A DNA stretch of 26,321 bases from Candidatus Aminicenantes bacterium UBA2190 (GTDB lineage: Bacteria; Acidobacteriota; Aminicenantia; UBA2199): positions 1 through 26,321 of the forward strand of contig DCVK01000002.1 of NCBI GenBank assembly GCA_002335385.1, in the 5' to 3' direction. The notes below the pieces were generated by a model that ran no database searches, had not been told where the DNA came from, and saw nothing but the letters and a program-made list of their open reading frames with translations. The first letter of the stretch is position 1, and every line of letters begins with the position of its first letter. Shown here piece by piece: positions 15,255 through 23,159 of this stretch. The position numbers and the translations under genes were made by a program.

Positions 15255-15832
15255 CCCGGGGATGCGGCAGCGACTACGACTACATCATCCGTCTCATCCA
15301 GTACCTGGACGTGCGGCACAACATCCGTTTTTTCATCACCAGCAAGGATTTCGACGTGCTCTATCGCTGGTGGGAAAAGGACATCCCGGAATCGCTGCTC
15401 CGCGAGTCGCTGGACCGGGTGGTGGAGCGCGGCCGCCGCCGCCAGAGCTTGCCGGAGCGTTTCTCCGCCTTCAGCTACGAGGTCCGCAAGAATCACCAGT
15501 CCTTCCTCCAGCTGGGCAGCGGCAGCCGGCGGCAGGAGGCCGCCGATCCCCATGCGGAGTTCGCGGAGTTCCTGGCCAAACTTCCGGTGGAGCTGGAATT
15601 CGCCCGCGACGACTTCGCCGCCCTGTTCGCAAAACGGCGGCAAGGGGAAATGCCGGACTCCGGGCCGCTGGAGGACAGGCTGCTGGCCCGCTTCCGCGAC
15701 GACGACGAACTGAACGCCAAGGCGGCCTGGTTCCTCAAGAACCTCGCTACAGCGCTGCGCCGCCCGGAGATCGAGCGCCGTTACCGCTTGAATTACCTGT
15801 GGGGCAAGTTCGGCATTCCCAGCCTGGACTGA
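15251..15832 (+). CDS. Conserved-looking hypothetical protein, third gene of the coaX operon
   Basis: 193 residues, soluble, charged and mostly helical, with no signal peptide. The N-terminal part (SDYDYIIRLIQYLDVRHNIR, ITSKDFDVLYRWWEKDIP) has the look of a helical protein that starts with a conserved aromatic cluster. A flexible Gly/Arg/Gln stretch lies near residue 90. The C-terminal part (ELNAKAAWFLKNLATALRRP and RYRLNYLWGKFGIP) is again aromatic and basic. I do not recognise a family. Its ATG overlaps the coaX stop by 4 bp (ATGA), so it is certainly in the operon and probably coupled. Codon and GC pattern are like its neighbours, which supports a real gene. Confidence 0.8.
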   Translation: MTRGCGSDYDYIIRLIQYLDVRHNIRFFITSKDFDVLYRWWEKDIPESLLRESLDRVVERGRRRQSLPERFSAFSYEVRKNHQSFLQLGSGSRRQEAADPHAEFAEFLAKLPVELEFARDDFAALFAKRRQGEMPDSGPLEDRLLARFRDDDELNAKAAWFLKNLATALRRPEIERRYRLNYLWGKFGIPSLD

Positions 15833-15839
15833 TAGCCAA

Positions 15840-16215
15840 TGCAGGCAATCGGTTGACGGTGGACGGTGTACGGTTGACGGGAAGAAAAGAAGCAATTGGA
15901 AGACTTAAATTCCAAATCCCAAATTCCAAATAACAAACAATATCCAAATTCCAAATTCCAATTTCCAAAACGAAAACCAAGGCAAGTGTCAGTGTCAGTG
16001 TCAGTGACAGTGTCAGCAAGAGCCTTGGGAAAAGCTCTTTTTTCTTTGGCTTCAACGTTTCAACGCTTCAACAATTTCTGCTCTTGAATTCTGGATCTTC
16101 GTTTTAGTCAAAGTCCCCGCCAGGGGATTGGGTAATTTGAATTTGGAATTTAAGTCCTATTAATAACTTTCTTCCACCTTGCGCCTTACGCCCTGCGCCT
16201 CACGCCGATTGCTGT
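15840..16215 (+). repeat. AT-rich palindromic intergenic repeat, copy A
   Basis: Fills most of the gene-free stretch 15833-16245 between two convergent genes. It begins with GGTTGACGGTGGACGG-type short repeats. Next comes a 77-bp core of AATTCC/CCAAAT words (15898-15974), identical to copy B. TGTCAG hexamer repeats (about 15986-16016) and a hairpin with T-run (16018-16043) follow. An opposing arm ends AATTTGGAATTTAAGTCC near 16157, and the tail is GCGCCTTACGCC-like. Bases 16153-16187 are identical to the reverse complement of 23205-23239 in copy C. No coding sense was found. Confidence 0.85.
16018..16043 (+). terminator. Terminator-like hairpin inside repeat copy A
   Basis: A 6-bp stem AAGAGC/GCTCTT with loop CTTGGGAAAA, followed by a T-run to 16043. 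It is placed to end the plus-strand coaX operon. The stem is short and AT-containing, so it may be weak. The same hairpin occurs in inverted copy C. Confidence 0.5.
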
Positions 16216-16245
16216 TCTCCTGAATCCGGGGGCATGCGTGTTGCG

Positions 16246-19200
16246 TCAGTTTTGATCGTTCAATTCCTGGACCAGCCTTTCCCGTAGGCGGTTGTGGCCC
16301 TGCCCGCTGCCGGCGCCGTAGATGGCGGCGATGCGCTGCAGGACCTCGCGGCGGCCGTTGCCCCCCTCCGCCTTCTCCAGCACGGCCCGGGTCCAGAGGG
16401 CCGGGGTATAATCGGGGTTGAAGTCCAGGCACAGGCCGACGGTCGCGCGGGCGGAGGAAATGTCGTTCTGGCGCAGAAGGAACTCGGCGTATTCGTTCAG
16501 GAAGAAAGGGTAGCTGTAATAGGTGATCCAGAAGGAGAGCTGCGTCTTCATGGTCAGCAGCTCGCGGAACAGCCTGCCGGCCTGTTTCGGCCGCTTTTCC
16601 GCCTCGGTGATGCGGGCTTCCAGGTGCAGGCAGAACTTCAGGGCGGCGTCGAAATTGTCCGCGGACAGCCGGTAGGCGGCGCGCAGCCCCTGCAGCCAGG
16701 CCAGCTCCCGGCGCGCCGCGGGCAGATCGCCCAGGGCGATGCGGCAAAGCCCCGCCAGCCAGCGGCTTTCGGCGCTGTGGTCGTTGATGGATGTGGAATC
16801 GTGCCGGCGCCGGGCTTCGGCGAGCAGGTCCAGGGCGGCGGCATATTCCCCGTCCAGATAGCGCATGAACGCTTTCTTGGCCAGGGCATCCGCCTGGGCC
16901 TTGGGATACGCGGCGAGCTTCTGGTAGATGGCCAGGCTTTTTTCGGCCTCCTGGAAATCGGCCCGCAGGATGGCGATGTCGGCGATGGTCAGGTAGGGCC
17001 ATTCCATGCTGCTGTCCAGGCTGACCGCATAGATCTTGCTGTTCTCCGCCTGGGTGTAGTCGCCGAGATAGAAGTAGCCGTCCCCCAGGGAGTCGAAGGA
17101 GTTGGCGGTGCGATCAATGTCGCGGTAGCGCTCGAAGCAATCGATCGCCTGGCGGTGGCGGCCGAGGTACGAGTAGCAGTAGCCCAGGTGGTTGAGGGCG
17201 GCGGCATAGTCCCGGTCCAGGGCCAGGGCGGCATCGTATTCCGGGATGGCGCGGGCGGCGTCGCCGTGGCGGAAATAGGCCTCGCCGAGCTCGAAGATCC
17301 TCTCCTTGCTGAAGGGGAACATGGCTTTCAGCTCGCGCAGGCAGCGGACCTGCTCCTGAATGTCGAAGGCGAACTTGGCCTTCAGCGCCCGGACCTTCAG
17401 GCTCATGGGCAGGCTGAAGCGCGGCAGCATGGGGGCCAGCGCCCTGACGTGCTCCAGGGCTTCGCCGGCGTCACCGGTGTAGTCGGCGAGCAGGGCCAGG
17501 TGGTAGCGGGCGGCGGGCAGGCCCGACGCCTGGCGGTCGGCGCGGAGCAGCAGGCGGCGCGCCTCGCCGAATTTCTTCTTGTCCCACATGGCCTTGCCCT
17601 GGTAGAACAGGTCGAAGGCCTGCCAGTCACTCCCGAACATGGCCGCGACCGGCGCCGTTCCGGAGGATGCGCCGCCGCTGCCGGCGATCGATTCCCGCAC
17701 GCGCCGGGCCAGGTTGTCGACCTGGTCGGTCAGCAGCGAGTTCTTCTCCTTGCCGGGAATGAAGAAGGGGGCATGGGGCTCATGGTCGTCGATGCGCGTG
17801 AGGCTGGCCTCGATGTTGAACTTGTCAGCCACGCTGCTCAGCTGTCCCCGCAGCAGGTAGCGGATGCCGTATTTTTTCGCCAGCGCCGGCAGCTGCCGCG
17901 CGTCGACCTGCGCCACTCCTTCCAGCTCGCGCACCGTCGCTTCCGTAAGCGTTTTGAAGCCCGGGGACTGGTTCAGCGCTTCCTGGAGGAGGAAATCGAT
18001 CTCCTCGCCGACGCGGGCGTCGGGCGTCTGGTTCTCGAAGGGATGGAGCAGCACGTGGTCCAGGGGCGGCGCGATCGCCGCCGGAGGCGCGGGCCTCAGG
18101 AAGACCTGCCAGGCGGCCAGGGCGATGGCGGCCAGCAGCAGGGCGGCGAGGGCCACCCAGGCGCGACGGCTGCGCCCGCTGCGTACCGCCTCGGTGGACG
18201 CCTTCAGCCTTTTCAGCCGGCGCACCATCTCGCTGAGGTGCTCGTTGTCGCTGGCGGGCAGGAGGCCGTCGGACTCGCGCAGAAGCTGCAGCTGCTCGCG
18301 GGCATCGATGACCTCGGTCTCGTCCTTCGCGCGCGGCTCCGCGGCCGCCTCGCGGTCGGCCTTCAGGGCGGCCAGGGCCTGCCGGATCTCACCGAAGTCG
18401 CGGAAGCGCCGGCCGCGGTCCTTTTGCAGGCAGCGGCTTATAATGGCGCGCAGGGCTTCCGGCGCCCGGCGAGTGAAATGCACCTCGCGGTGCAGGATGT
18501 TGTACAGCGTGACGATGTTCTCGTCGTCGGAGAACGGGTTCTGGTTCTCGAGCATTTCGTACAGCACCACGCCGAAAGAGAACACGTCGCTGCGGCCGTC
18601 CAGTTTCAGGCCCTTGGCCTGCTCCGGGGACATGAAGGAGACGGTGCCCAGGACGATGCCCTTTTCAGTGAGGTCGCTGTCGCGGCGCTCGGCTTCGCTG
18701 TGGGCCTCCATCTCGCCGCAGATCTTGGCCAGCCCGAAATCGAGGATCTTCACCTGCCCGCTGCGGTCGATCATGATATTGCCGGGCTTGATGTCGCGAT
18801 GGACGATGTTCTGCGCCTGGGCGGCGGCCATGCCGTCGGCCACCTGGTCGGCGATCTGGATGATCTGACCGATGGAAAGGGGTCTCATCTTCAAGAGCTG
18901 GTCGAGGGTGACGCCGTCGATATGCTGCATGACGATGAATTCCCGGCCGTCCTCCTCGGCGATCTCGTAGATGGTGCAGATGTTGGGATGTTCCAGGCGG
19001 GATGCCGCCCGCGCCTCGCGCAGGAAGCGCGCTTTCGAGTCGCACTCGCTCAGCGCCCCGGGACTGATGCTCTTGATGGCCACCTTGCGGCCCAGCTTGA
19101 CGTCCTCGGCCAGCAGGATCTCGCCCATACCGCCCTTGCCCAGCGAGCGCAGCACCCGGAAGCGGCCTCCGAGCAGCGTGCGGCCGCCGCCGGTCGCAGC

Positions 19201-19278
19201 TCCCGGCAGCGTGGCGCGGCAGCGGCCGCAGGAAAGGTCGCTGTCACTGTTATCGGTACCGCATGCGGGGCATTTCAT
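16246..19278 (-). CDS. Zinc-ribbon Ser/Thr protein kinase with TolB-like and TPR regions
   Basis: 1010 residues. The N-terminal zinc ribbon has C3, C6, C17 and C20. The PknB-type kinase domain (about 37-305) is complete: glycine loop GKGGMGEI, K69 in VAIK, HRDIKPGN with catalytic D162, DFG at 180-182, and SPEQ. The activation segment is rich in Ser/Thr. A juxtamembrane helix precedes one TM helix (about 373-393). Residues about 407-500 (HPFENQTPDARVGEEIDFLL, YLLRGQLS) resemble the TolB/FlgO-like domain often placed after the membrane helix of bacterial kinases and cyclases. From about 550 to the end lie TPR-type helical repeats. This suggests a receptor kinase with a periplasmic protein-binding arm. 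The ATG follows the -10 by 6 nt without a ribosome site. Confidence 0.94.
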   Translation of the reverse strand: MKCPACGTDNSDSDLSCGRCRATLPGAATGGGRTLLGGRFRVLRSLGKGGMGEILLAEDVKLGRKVAIKSISPGALSECDSKARFLREARAASRLEHPNICTIYEIAEEDGREFIVMQHIDGVTLDQLLKMRPLSIGQIIQIADQVADGMAAAQAQNIVHRDIKPGNIMIDRSGQVKILDFGLAKICGEMEAHSEAERRDSDLTEKGIVLGTVSFMSPEQAKGLKLDGRSDVFSFGVVLYEMLENQNPFSDDENIVTLYNILHREVHFTRRAPEALRAIISRCLQKDRGRRFRDFGEIRQALAALKADREAAAEPRAKDETEVIDAREQLQLLRESDGLLPASDNEHLSEMVRRLKRLKASTEAVRSGRSRRAWVALAALLLAAIALAAWQVFLRPAPPAAIAPPLDHVLLHPFENQTPDARVGEEIDFLLQEALNQSPGFKTLTEATVRELEGVAQVDARQLPALAKKYGIRYLLRGQLSSVADKFNIEASLTRIDDHEPHAPFFIPGKEKNSLLTDQVDNLARRVRESIAGSGGASSGTAPVAAMFGSDWQAFDLFYQGKAMWDKKKFGEARRLLLRADRQASGLPAARYHLALLADYTGDAGEALEHVRALAPMLPRFSLPMSLKVRALKAKFAFDIQEQVRCLRELKAMFPFSKERIFELGEAYFRHGDAARAIPEYDAALALDRDYAAALNHLGYCYSYLGRHRQAIDCFERYRDIDRTANSFDSLGDGYFYLGDYTQAENSKIYAVSLDSSMEWPYLTIADIAILRADFQEAEKSLAIYQKLAAYPKAQADALAKKAFMRYLDGEYAAALDLLAEARRRHDSTSINDHSAESRWLAGLCRIALGDLPAARRELAWLQGLRAAYRLSADNFDAALKFCLHLEARITEAEKRPKQAGRLFRELLTMKTQLSFWITYYSYPFFLNEYAEFLLRQNDISSARATVGLCLDFNPDYTPALWTRAVLEKAEGGNGRREVLQRIAAIYGAGSGQGHNRLRERLVQELNDQN

Positions 19279-19284
19279 GGCACG

Positions 19285-19313
19285 ATTCTAGCAAAAATGC
19301 CGGTTCTTGACAA
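19285..19313 (-). promoter_or_regulatory. Promoter of the kinase/TPR gene, leaderless spacing
   Basis: On the minus strand, -35 TTGTCA (19308-19313), 17-bp spacer, -10 TAGAAT (19285-19290) with extended TGC. Exactly 6 nt separate the -10 from the ATG at 19278, so the mRNA should begin at or beside the start codon. Confidence 0.65.
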
Positions 19314-19385
19314 TCGGGAGCCGCCGGCGGCGGCACGGTGGTCGAGGTTGCCCCATGAAGCCGCGATCCCGCAAGCTGGAGAAGC

Positions 19386-20966
19386 TCAGGCCGCGCCCAG
19401 GAGGCGGTCCAGGACCAGCAGCGCCAGCAGGATGAAGACGAACCAGGCGATCAAATAGACGACGGCGCGGCGGTCCCTGGCCGGCCGGGATACGCTTGCC
19501 CCGGGAGGCGCTGCCGCGGGGGCGCTGCGCCCGGGGAGTGCCAGGGCCACGGCCGCGGCGACACTGAAGCCGGCCACGTTCCACCAAAGCCAGGAGACGC
19601 CGTCACCGTGAAAGAGCCAGAGGCCGAGGTTGGCGGCGAAGCCCGACAGCAAGCCGCTGATCGCGGCGATCTCCCTCACGCGCGGCGCCAGGGCTCCGAC
19701 CAGGAATACCGCGGCGATCGGCCCGTAGAATGCGGAACCGATCCTGTTGACGATCTCGATGACCGTCTCGCCGGAATCGGCCATGGCCAGCGCGGCCAGG
19801 AACGCCCCGCCGCCCCAGAACAGGGTCAACAACCGGGACACGAAGAGCTTTTTCCTTTTGCGCATGCCGGCCAGGCTCGGCCGGAGCGGTAGGAGAACGT
19901 CGTTCCAGGTGACGGCGCTCAGTGAGTTGAGGGCCGAGTCGAGGCTGGAGAGGGAGGCGGCGAAGATGCCGGCGATGACGAACCCCAGCAGCCCCGCCGG
20001 GATGAAGCTGCGGAAGAAGTGGGGCATGATGTAGTCGGGAGGCAGGTCGACGATGCGCGCGGCGAAAGCCGGATGCGCGGCCAGGAAGGGGATCAGCAGG
20101 TAGCCGATCAGGCAGTAGGTGGCGACGATGGGAAAGCGCAGCACGCCGTTGATGAGCAGGGCCTGGCGGGACTGGCCGCGGTCGGCGGTGGTCAGCAGCC
20201 GCTGCGCCTGGCTTTGGTCGCAGCCGTAATAGGAGAGATAGAGGAAGAATCCTCCCAGCAGCATCGGCCAGAAGGAAAAGGTGCTGCCGGCGCCGCCGCC
20301 GCTGACGATGACGGCGTAGCGGCCGGGATCCGCCGTTGCCAGCGGCGCCGGGAAGCCGCCCAGCATGCGCACGAGGATGATGATGCACACCAGCGCCGAA
20401 GTCCAGAGGATGGCCAGCTGGATGACATCGGTGTATACGTCGGCCGTGATGCCGCCCATGGTGGTATAGGCCAGGGCGACCAGGGCGATGGCCGCCAGGG
20501 CCGCCAGCAGGGAAATGCCGAGGCAGACGGCGGTCACGTATGCCGTGGCCAGCAGGACGACCCCGGAGCCGAGGCTGCGGCTGGCGAGGAAGACCAGGGT
20601 GACCAGCAGGCGCAGGTCGGGGCCGAAGCGCTCATCCAGATAGCGGTAGATGGAAATGGAGCGGGAGCCGTGGAAGATGGGCAGGAGGATGATGAGTATC
20701 GCGGCCATGGCCAGGGGAACGGCCAGCTCGTACTGCAGCCAGCGCAAACCGCCGCCCGCCTTGACGGCGATGAACGCCGGGGCGCCGACCAGGCTGATGG
20801 CGCTGACCTGGTTGGCCAGCAGCGAGAGCCCGACCGGCCAGGCGCGCAGGCGGCGGCCGCCGAGGAAATAATCGACCTCGTCGCCCTGGCGGCGGCTGAG
20901 GCGAAAGCCCATGGCGACGACCAGGGCGATCGTTGCGGCGATGACCAGCCAATCCAGCGCTGCCAT
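19386..20966 (-). CDS. Sodium:solute symporter (SSS family)
   Basis: 526 residues with 13-14 hydrophobic helices. Signatures are YFLGGRRLRAWPVGLSLLAN early on, followed by SAISLVGAPAFIA. The next is GSRSISIYRYLDERFGP, typical of the loop after helix 3 in SGLT-type carriers. The later LGFVIAGIFAASLSSLDSALNSLS is the conserved helix-8 region with the Na2-site serines. It should import a sugar, amino acid or organic acid with Na+, and the substrate cannot be read from sequence. The C-terminus extends after the last core helix with a Pro/Ala linker and one more helix. No ribosome site precedes the ATG, and the promoter places the start at the ATG. Confidence 0.93.
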   Translation of the reverse strand: MAALDWLVIAATIALVVAMGFRLSRRQGDEVDYFLGGRRLRAWPVGLSLLANQVSAISLVGAPAFIAVKAGGGLRWLQYELAVPLAMAAILIILLPIFHGSRSISIYRYLDERFGPDLRLLVTLVFLASRSLGSGVVLLATAYVTAVCLGISLLAALAAIALVALAYTTMGGITADVYTDVIQLAILWTSALVCIIILVRMLGGFPAPLATADPGRYAVIVSGGGAGSTFSFWPMLLGGFFLYLSYYGCDQSQAQRLLTTADRGQSRQALLINGVLRFPIVATYCLIGYLLIPFLAAHPAFAARIVDLPPDYIMPHFFRSFIPAGLLGFVIAGIFAASLSSLDSALNSLSAVTWNDVLLPLRPSLAGMRKRKKLFVSRLLTLFWGGGAFLAALAMADSGETVIEIVNRIGSAFYGPIAAVFLVGALAPRVREIAAISGLLSGFAANLGLWLFHGDGVSWLWWNVAGFSVAAAVALALPGRSAPAAAPPGASVSRPARDRRAVVYLIAWFVFILLALLVLDRLLGAA

Positions 20967-20972
20967 TCGCCC

Positions 20973-21001
20973 ATTAAAGCAAAAACCAGCGCGGTTTTCA
21001 A
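20973..21001 (-). promoter_or_regulatory. Promoter of the SSS symporter gene, leaderless spacing
   Basis: On the minus strand, -35 TTGAAA (20996-21001), 17-bp spacer, -10 TTTAAT (20973-20978) with extended TGC. The -10 ends 6 nt before the ATG at 20966. Confidence 0.62.
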
Positions 21002-21028
21002 ATGTTTTCAGTGACAGTGCCAGTGACG

Positions 21029-21303
21029 GCAGGAAATAAAAGCAATCGGTTGACGGTTAACTGGACGAGAGGATGCAATTAGGAAGACTTAAATTCCAAA
21101 TCCCAAATTCCAAATAACAAACAATATCCAAATTCCAAATTCCAATTTCCAAAACGAAGGCTCCTTGAAATAGCATTTTCTTCGTTTGGGTCATTTGGTT
21201 ATTGGAATTTGGAATTTATTTGGAATTTGGTGCTTGGTATTTGGAAATTAAGTCTTCGTATTGCATTGCTGACAGTCCACCGTAAACCGTCCACTGTAAA
21301 CCG
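21029..21303 (+). repeat. AT-rich palindromic intergenic repeat, copy B
   Basis: Lies in the divergent gap 20967-21448. The 77-bp core at 21082-21158 is identical to that of copy A. After a short centre (about 21159-21180), an opposing arm (to about 21255) contains GGAATTTGGAATTT-type words and ends AAATTAAGTCTTC. The element is therefore an imperfect palindrome of about 175 bp with ends AAGACTTAA/TTAAGTCTT. Flanks are GGTTGACGGTTAAC on the left and CACCGTAAACCGTCCACTG on the right. It lacks the terminator hairpin of copies A and C. Confidence 0.85.
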
Positions 21304-21320
21304 ATTTTATCCATTCTCTT

Positions 21321-21348
21321 GTTATGCGTTAGGCGTTAGGTGTTATGC
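21321..21348 (+). repeat. Heptamer tandem repeat GTTAKGC x4
   Basis: Four units: GTTATGC, GTTAGGC, GTTAGGT, GTTATGC. The same word appears at 3787-3793. A separate hexamer-like run of CACTAT/CACTAC occurs at 21381-21403. Both are simple non-coding repeats. Confidence 0.7.
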
Positions 21349-21414
21349 GAAAGAAAAAGAATTGCCCTGATCTTTGACAACCACTATCACTATCACTACC
21401 ACTGTTATCTGGAA

Positions 21415-21442
21415 TTGCATTTATGGCAGGAATTGCTATAAT
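21415..21442 (+). promoter_or_regulatory. Promoter of the NTF2-like lipoprotein gene, leaderless spacing
   Basis: -35 TTGCAT (21415-21420), 16-bp spacer, consensus -10 TATAAT (21437-21442) with extended TGC. The ATG at 21449 follows after 6 nt, so the transcript should be leaderless. Confidence 0.68.
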
Positions 21443-21448
21443 CGGCGC

Positions 21449-21973
21449 ATGAAAGATCCGACTCAAAAAGCGGGACGAACCGGGACCATCGTCCTGTGCG
21501 CGCTCGTGGCCATGCTGTTCAACGGCTGCCGCGGGCAGAGCGAAGAGGACGCCGTCGCCGGGGTTATCACCGCCATGGCCGCCCGGGTGGAGAGCAGGGA
21601 TGCGGACGGATTGATCGGCCACCTGGCGGAGGATTACGCCGATTACGAGGGGCGCGACCGCGCCGCCACCCGGGAGATGGCCGAGGAGTATTTCCGCCGC
21701 TACCGCGGCATCAAGGCCAAGCTGCTCTCCTCGCGCGTCACCCTGGGCGAGTCCGGGACCGCCACGGCCGAGATCGATGTCTCCCTCTACAGCGGCGTGG
21801 CCTCCGCCCTGCGCAAGGCGGTCGGCTTCGACGGCGAGAATTACCGCGTCTCCTGCCGGCTGAGCAAGAGCGACCGCTGGCGGCTCAGCGAAGCGCGCTG
21901 GGAGTACGTCCCGGTGTCGGGCCTGTTCCCGGAATCGCTTCAGGTTCTGCGCGAGCTGTTCCCCGATGCCTGA
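21449..21973 (+). CDS. Putative lipoprotein with NTF2/SnoaL-like domain
   Basis: 174 residues. An N-terminal hydrophobic segment TGTIVLCALVAMLFNGC ends in Cys, which resembles a lipobox although Phe-Asn-Gly is atypical. The mature part starts with EEDAVAGVITAMAARVESRD, then LAEDYADYEGRDRAATREMA and three or four beta strands (KAKLLSSRVTLGESGTATAEIDVSL, ENYRVSCRLSKSDRWRLSEARW). That order matches the cone-shaped NTF2-like fold used by SnoaL and DUF4440 proteins. Function is unknown. The start at 21449 is chosen because the promoter -10 lies just before it. The in-frame upstream ATG at 21374 would translate simple repeats. The next gene starts 44 bp downstream. Confidence 0.82.
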   Translation: MKDPTQKAGRTGTIVLCALVAMLFNGCRGQSEEDAVAGVITAMAARVESRDADGLIGHLAEDYADYEGRDRAATREMAEEYFRRYRGIKAKLLSSRVTLGESGTATAEIDVSLYSGVASALRKAVGFDGENYRVSCRLSKSDRWRLSEARWEYVPVSGLFPESLQVLRELFPDA

Positions 21974-22017
21974 GCGCCGCGCGTGCCGCCGCTCGCCGGC
22001 GCCGGCGAAGGAGTGAC

Positions 22018-23118
22018 ATGCCCAAGATGCAGTTCGTCGTGTTCCTGGTCATCGTACTCAGCGTCTATGCCGCCATGCACCTGTTCGTGTACTGGCGCGT
22101 CGCTTCCGGGCTCTCCCTGGCTCCGGGCCAGCGCCTGGCCTTGAAGTGGATCCTGGCCGCCGGCGCCCTGCTGTTCATCGCCGGGGAGTTCCTCAGCCGC
22201 CTGGCGTCGTTCCGCGCCGTGCTCTGCGCCGGCTCGATCTGGCTGGGCATGCTGGCGATCGCCCTGTCCGTCCTGCTGCTCGAAATGTTACTCTCCCTGC
22301 TGCTGCCACAGCAGCGCCGGCTGCTGACCCTGGCCGCGCTGGCCCTGATCTTCCTGGTCAGCGCATTTTCACTGGTCAACGCGGCGCTCGGGCCGGTCGT
22401 CCGCGAAAAGCGCGTGCCGCTGCGCGGCCTGCCGCCGGAGCTGGACGGATTTGCCATTGTCCAGATATCCGACCTGCATGTCGGGAACCTCACCTCCATG
22501 AGGCGCCTGCGCCGCATCGTCGGGAAGGCCAACGCCCTGAAACCCGACCTGGTCTGCGTCACCGGCGACACCCTCGACGGCGAGGTCGGCCGCGACGGAA
22601 AGTACTGCGCGGTGCTGGGCGGGCTGCGGGCCCGCCACGGCGTGGTGGCCGTCACCGGCAACCACGAGTTCTACGCCGGCATCGGCAAGTTCACCGAGCT
22701 GGCCCGCTGCAGCGGCTGGAAAGTGCTGCGCAACGAGTCGTGGGTCATTGACGGGCGGCTCGCCGTCGTCGGCCTGGACGATGAAACGGCGACGCGCCTG
22801 AAGCTGCCCGGGCCCGATCTCGATGCGGCGCTGGCGGCGCTGGAGCCGGGAATGCCCAAGGTGCTTCTCCGCCACCAGCCCAGGCTCTTTTCCGAGGCCG
22901 CGAAGCGCGGGGTCGGCCTGCAGCTCTCCGGCCACACCCATGCCGGCCAGATCCCGCCCATGGATCTGCTGGTCTGCCTGGCCTACAAGTATCCGGCCGG
23001 GTTGTACCGGCTGGGAGATTCGTTCATCCATACGTCGTCCGGATCCAGCACCTGGGGCCCGCCGATGCGCTTCCTTTCGCGCTCGGAGATCGTCAAGCTG
23101 GTCCTGGTTTCGAATTAG
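22018..23118 (+). CDS. Membrane-anchored calcineurin-like metallophosphoesterase (YaeI/YkuE type)
   Basis: 366 residues. Four or five N-terminal hydrophobic helices (about 1-125) are followed by a catalytic domain containing the full dimetal signature: SDLHVGN, GDTLDGE, GNHEFYAG, RHQP and SGHTHAGQ. The closing HTSSGSSTWGPPMRF is also typical of YaeI/YkuE-type proteins. These enzymes hydrolyse phosphomono- or diesters, sometimes of lipids or nucleotides. The substrate here is not known. The ATG at 22018 is chosen because GAAGGAG lies 4 nt before it and the sequence upstream in the same frame is not protein-like. It probably shares a transcript with the lipoprotein gene. Confidence 0.93.
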   Translation: MPKMQFVVFLVIVLSVYAAMHLFVYWRVASGLSLAPGQRLALKWILAAGALLFIAGEFLSRLASFRAVLCAGSIWLGMLAIALSVLLLEMLLSLLLPQQRRLLTLAALALIFLVSAFSLVNAALGPVVREKRVPLRGLPPELDGFAIVQISDLHVGNLTSMRRLRRIVGKANALKPDLVCVTGDTLDGEVGRDGKYCAVLGGLRARHGVVAVTGNHEFYAGIGKFTELARCSGWKVLRNESWVIDGRLAVVGLDDETATRLKLPGPDLDAALAALEPGMPKVLLRHQPRLFSEAAKRGVGLQLSGHTHAGQIPPMDLLVCLAYKYPAGLYRLGDSFIHTSSGSSTWGPPMRFLSRSEIVKLVLVSN

Positions 23119-23159
23119 AGGAGAGATGAACCTTCGTGACGCGAAACGCGTGACGCGTG

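Noticed and set aside
15896..16087. Short open frames inside repeat copies A and C (also 15747-16055, 23093-23518 and 23395-23664)
   Set aside because: They translate the AATTCC and TGTCAG repeats into Asn/Lys/Phe or Ser/Val runs; similar peptides from several loci are repeat artefacts.
16294..19458. A 1054-codon open frame on the plus strand opposite the kinase gene
   Set aside because: It mirrors the kinase exactly, has Gly/Ala/Gln/Val-rich composition without domains, and is an expected effect of high GC at third positions.
21374..21448. Upstream in-frame start for the NTF2-like lipoprotein
   Set aside because: The extra residues come from simple repeats (MTTTITITTT) and the -10 box lies inside this segment; 21449 fits promoter and signal peptide.
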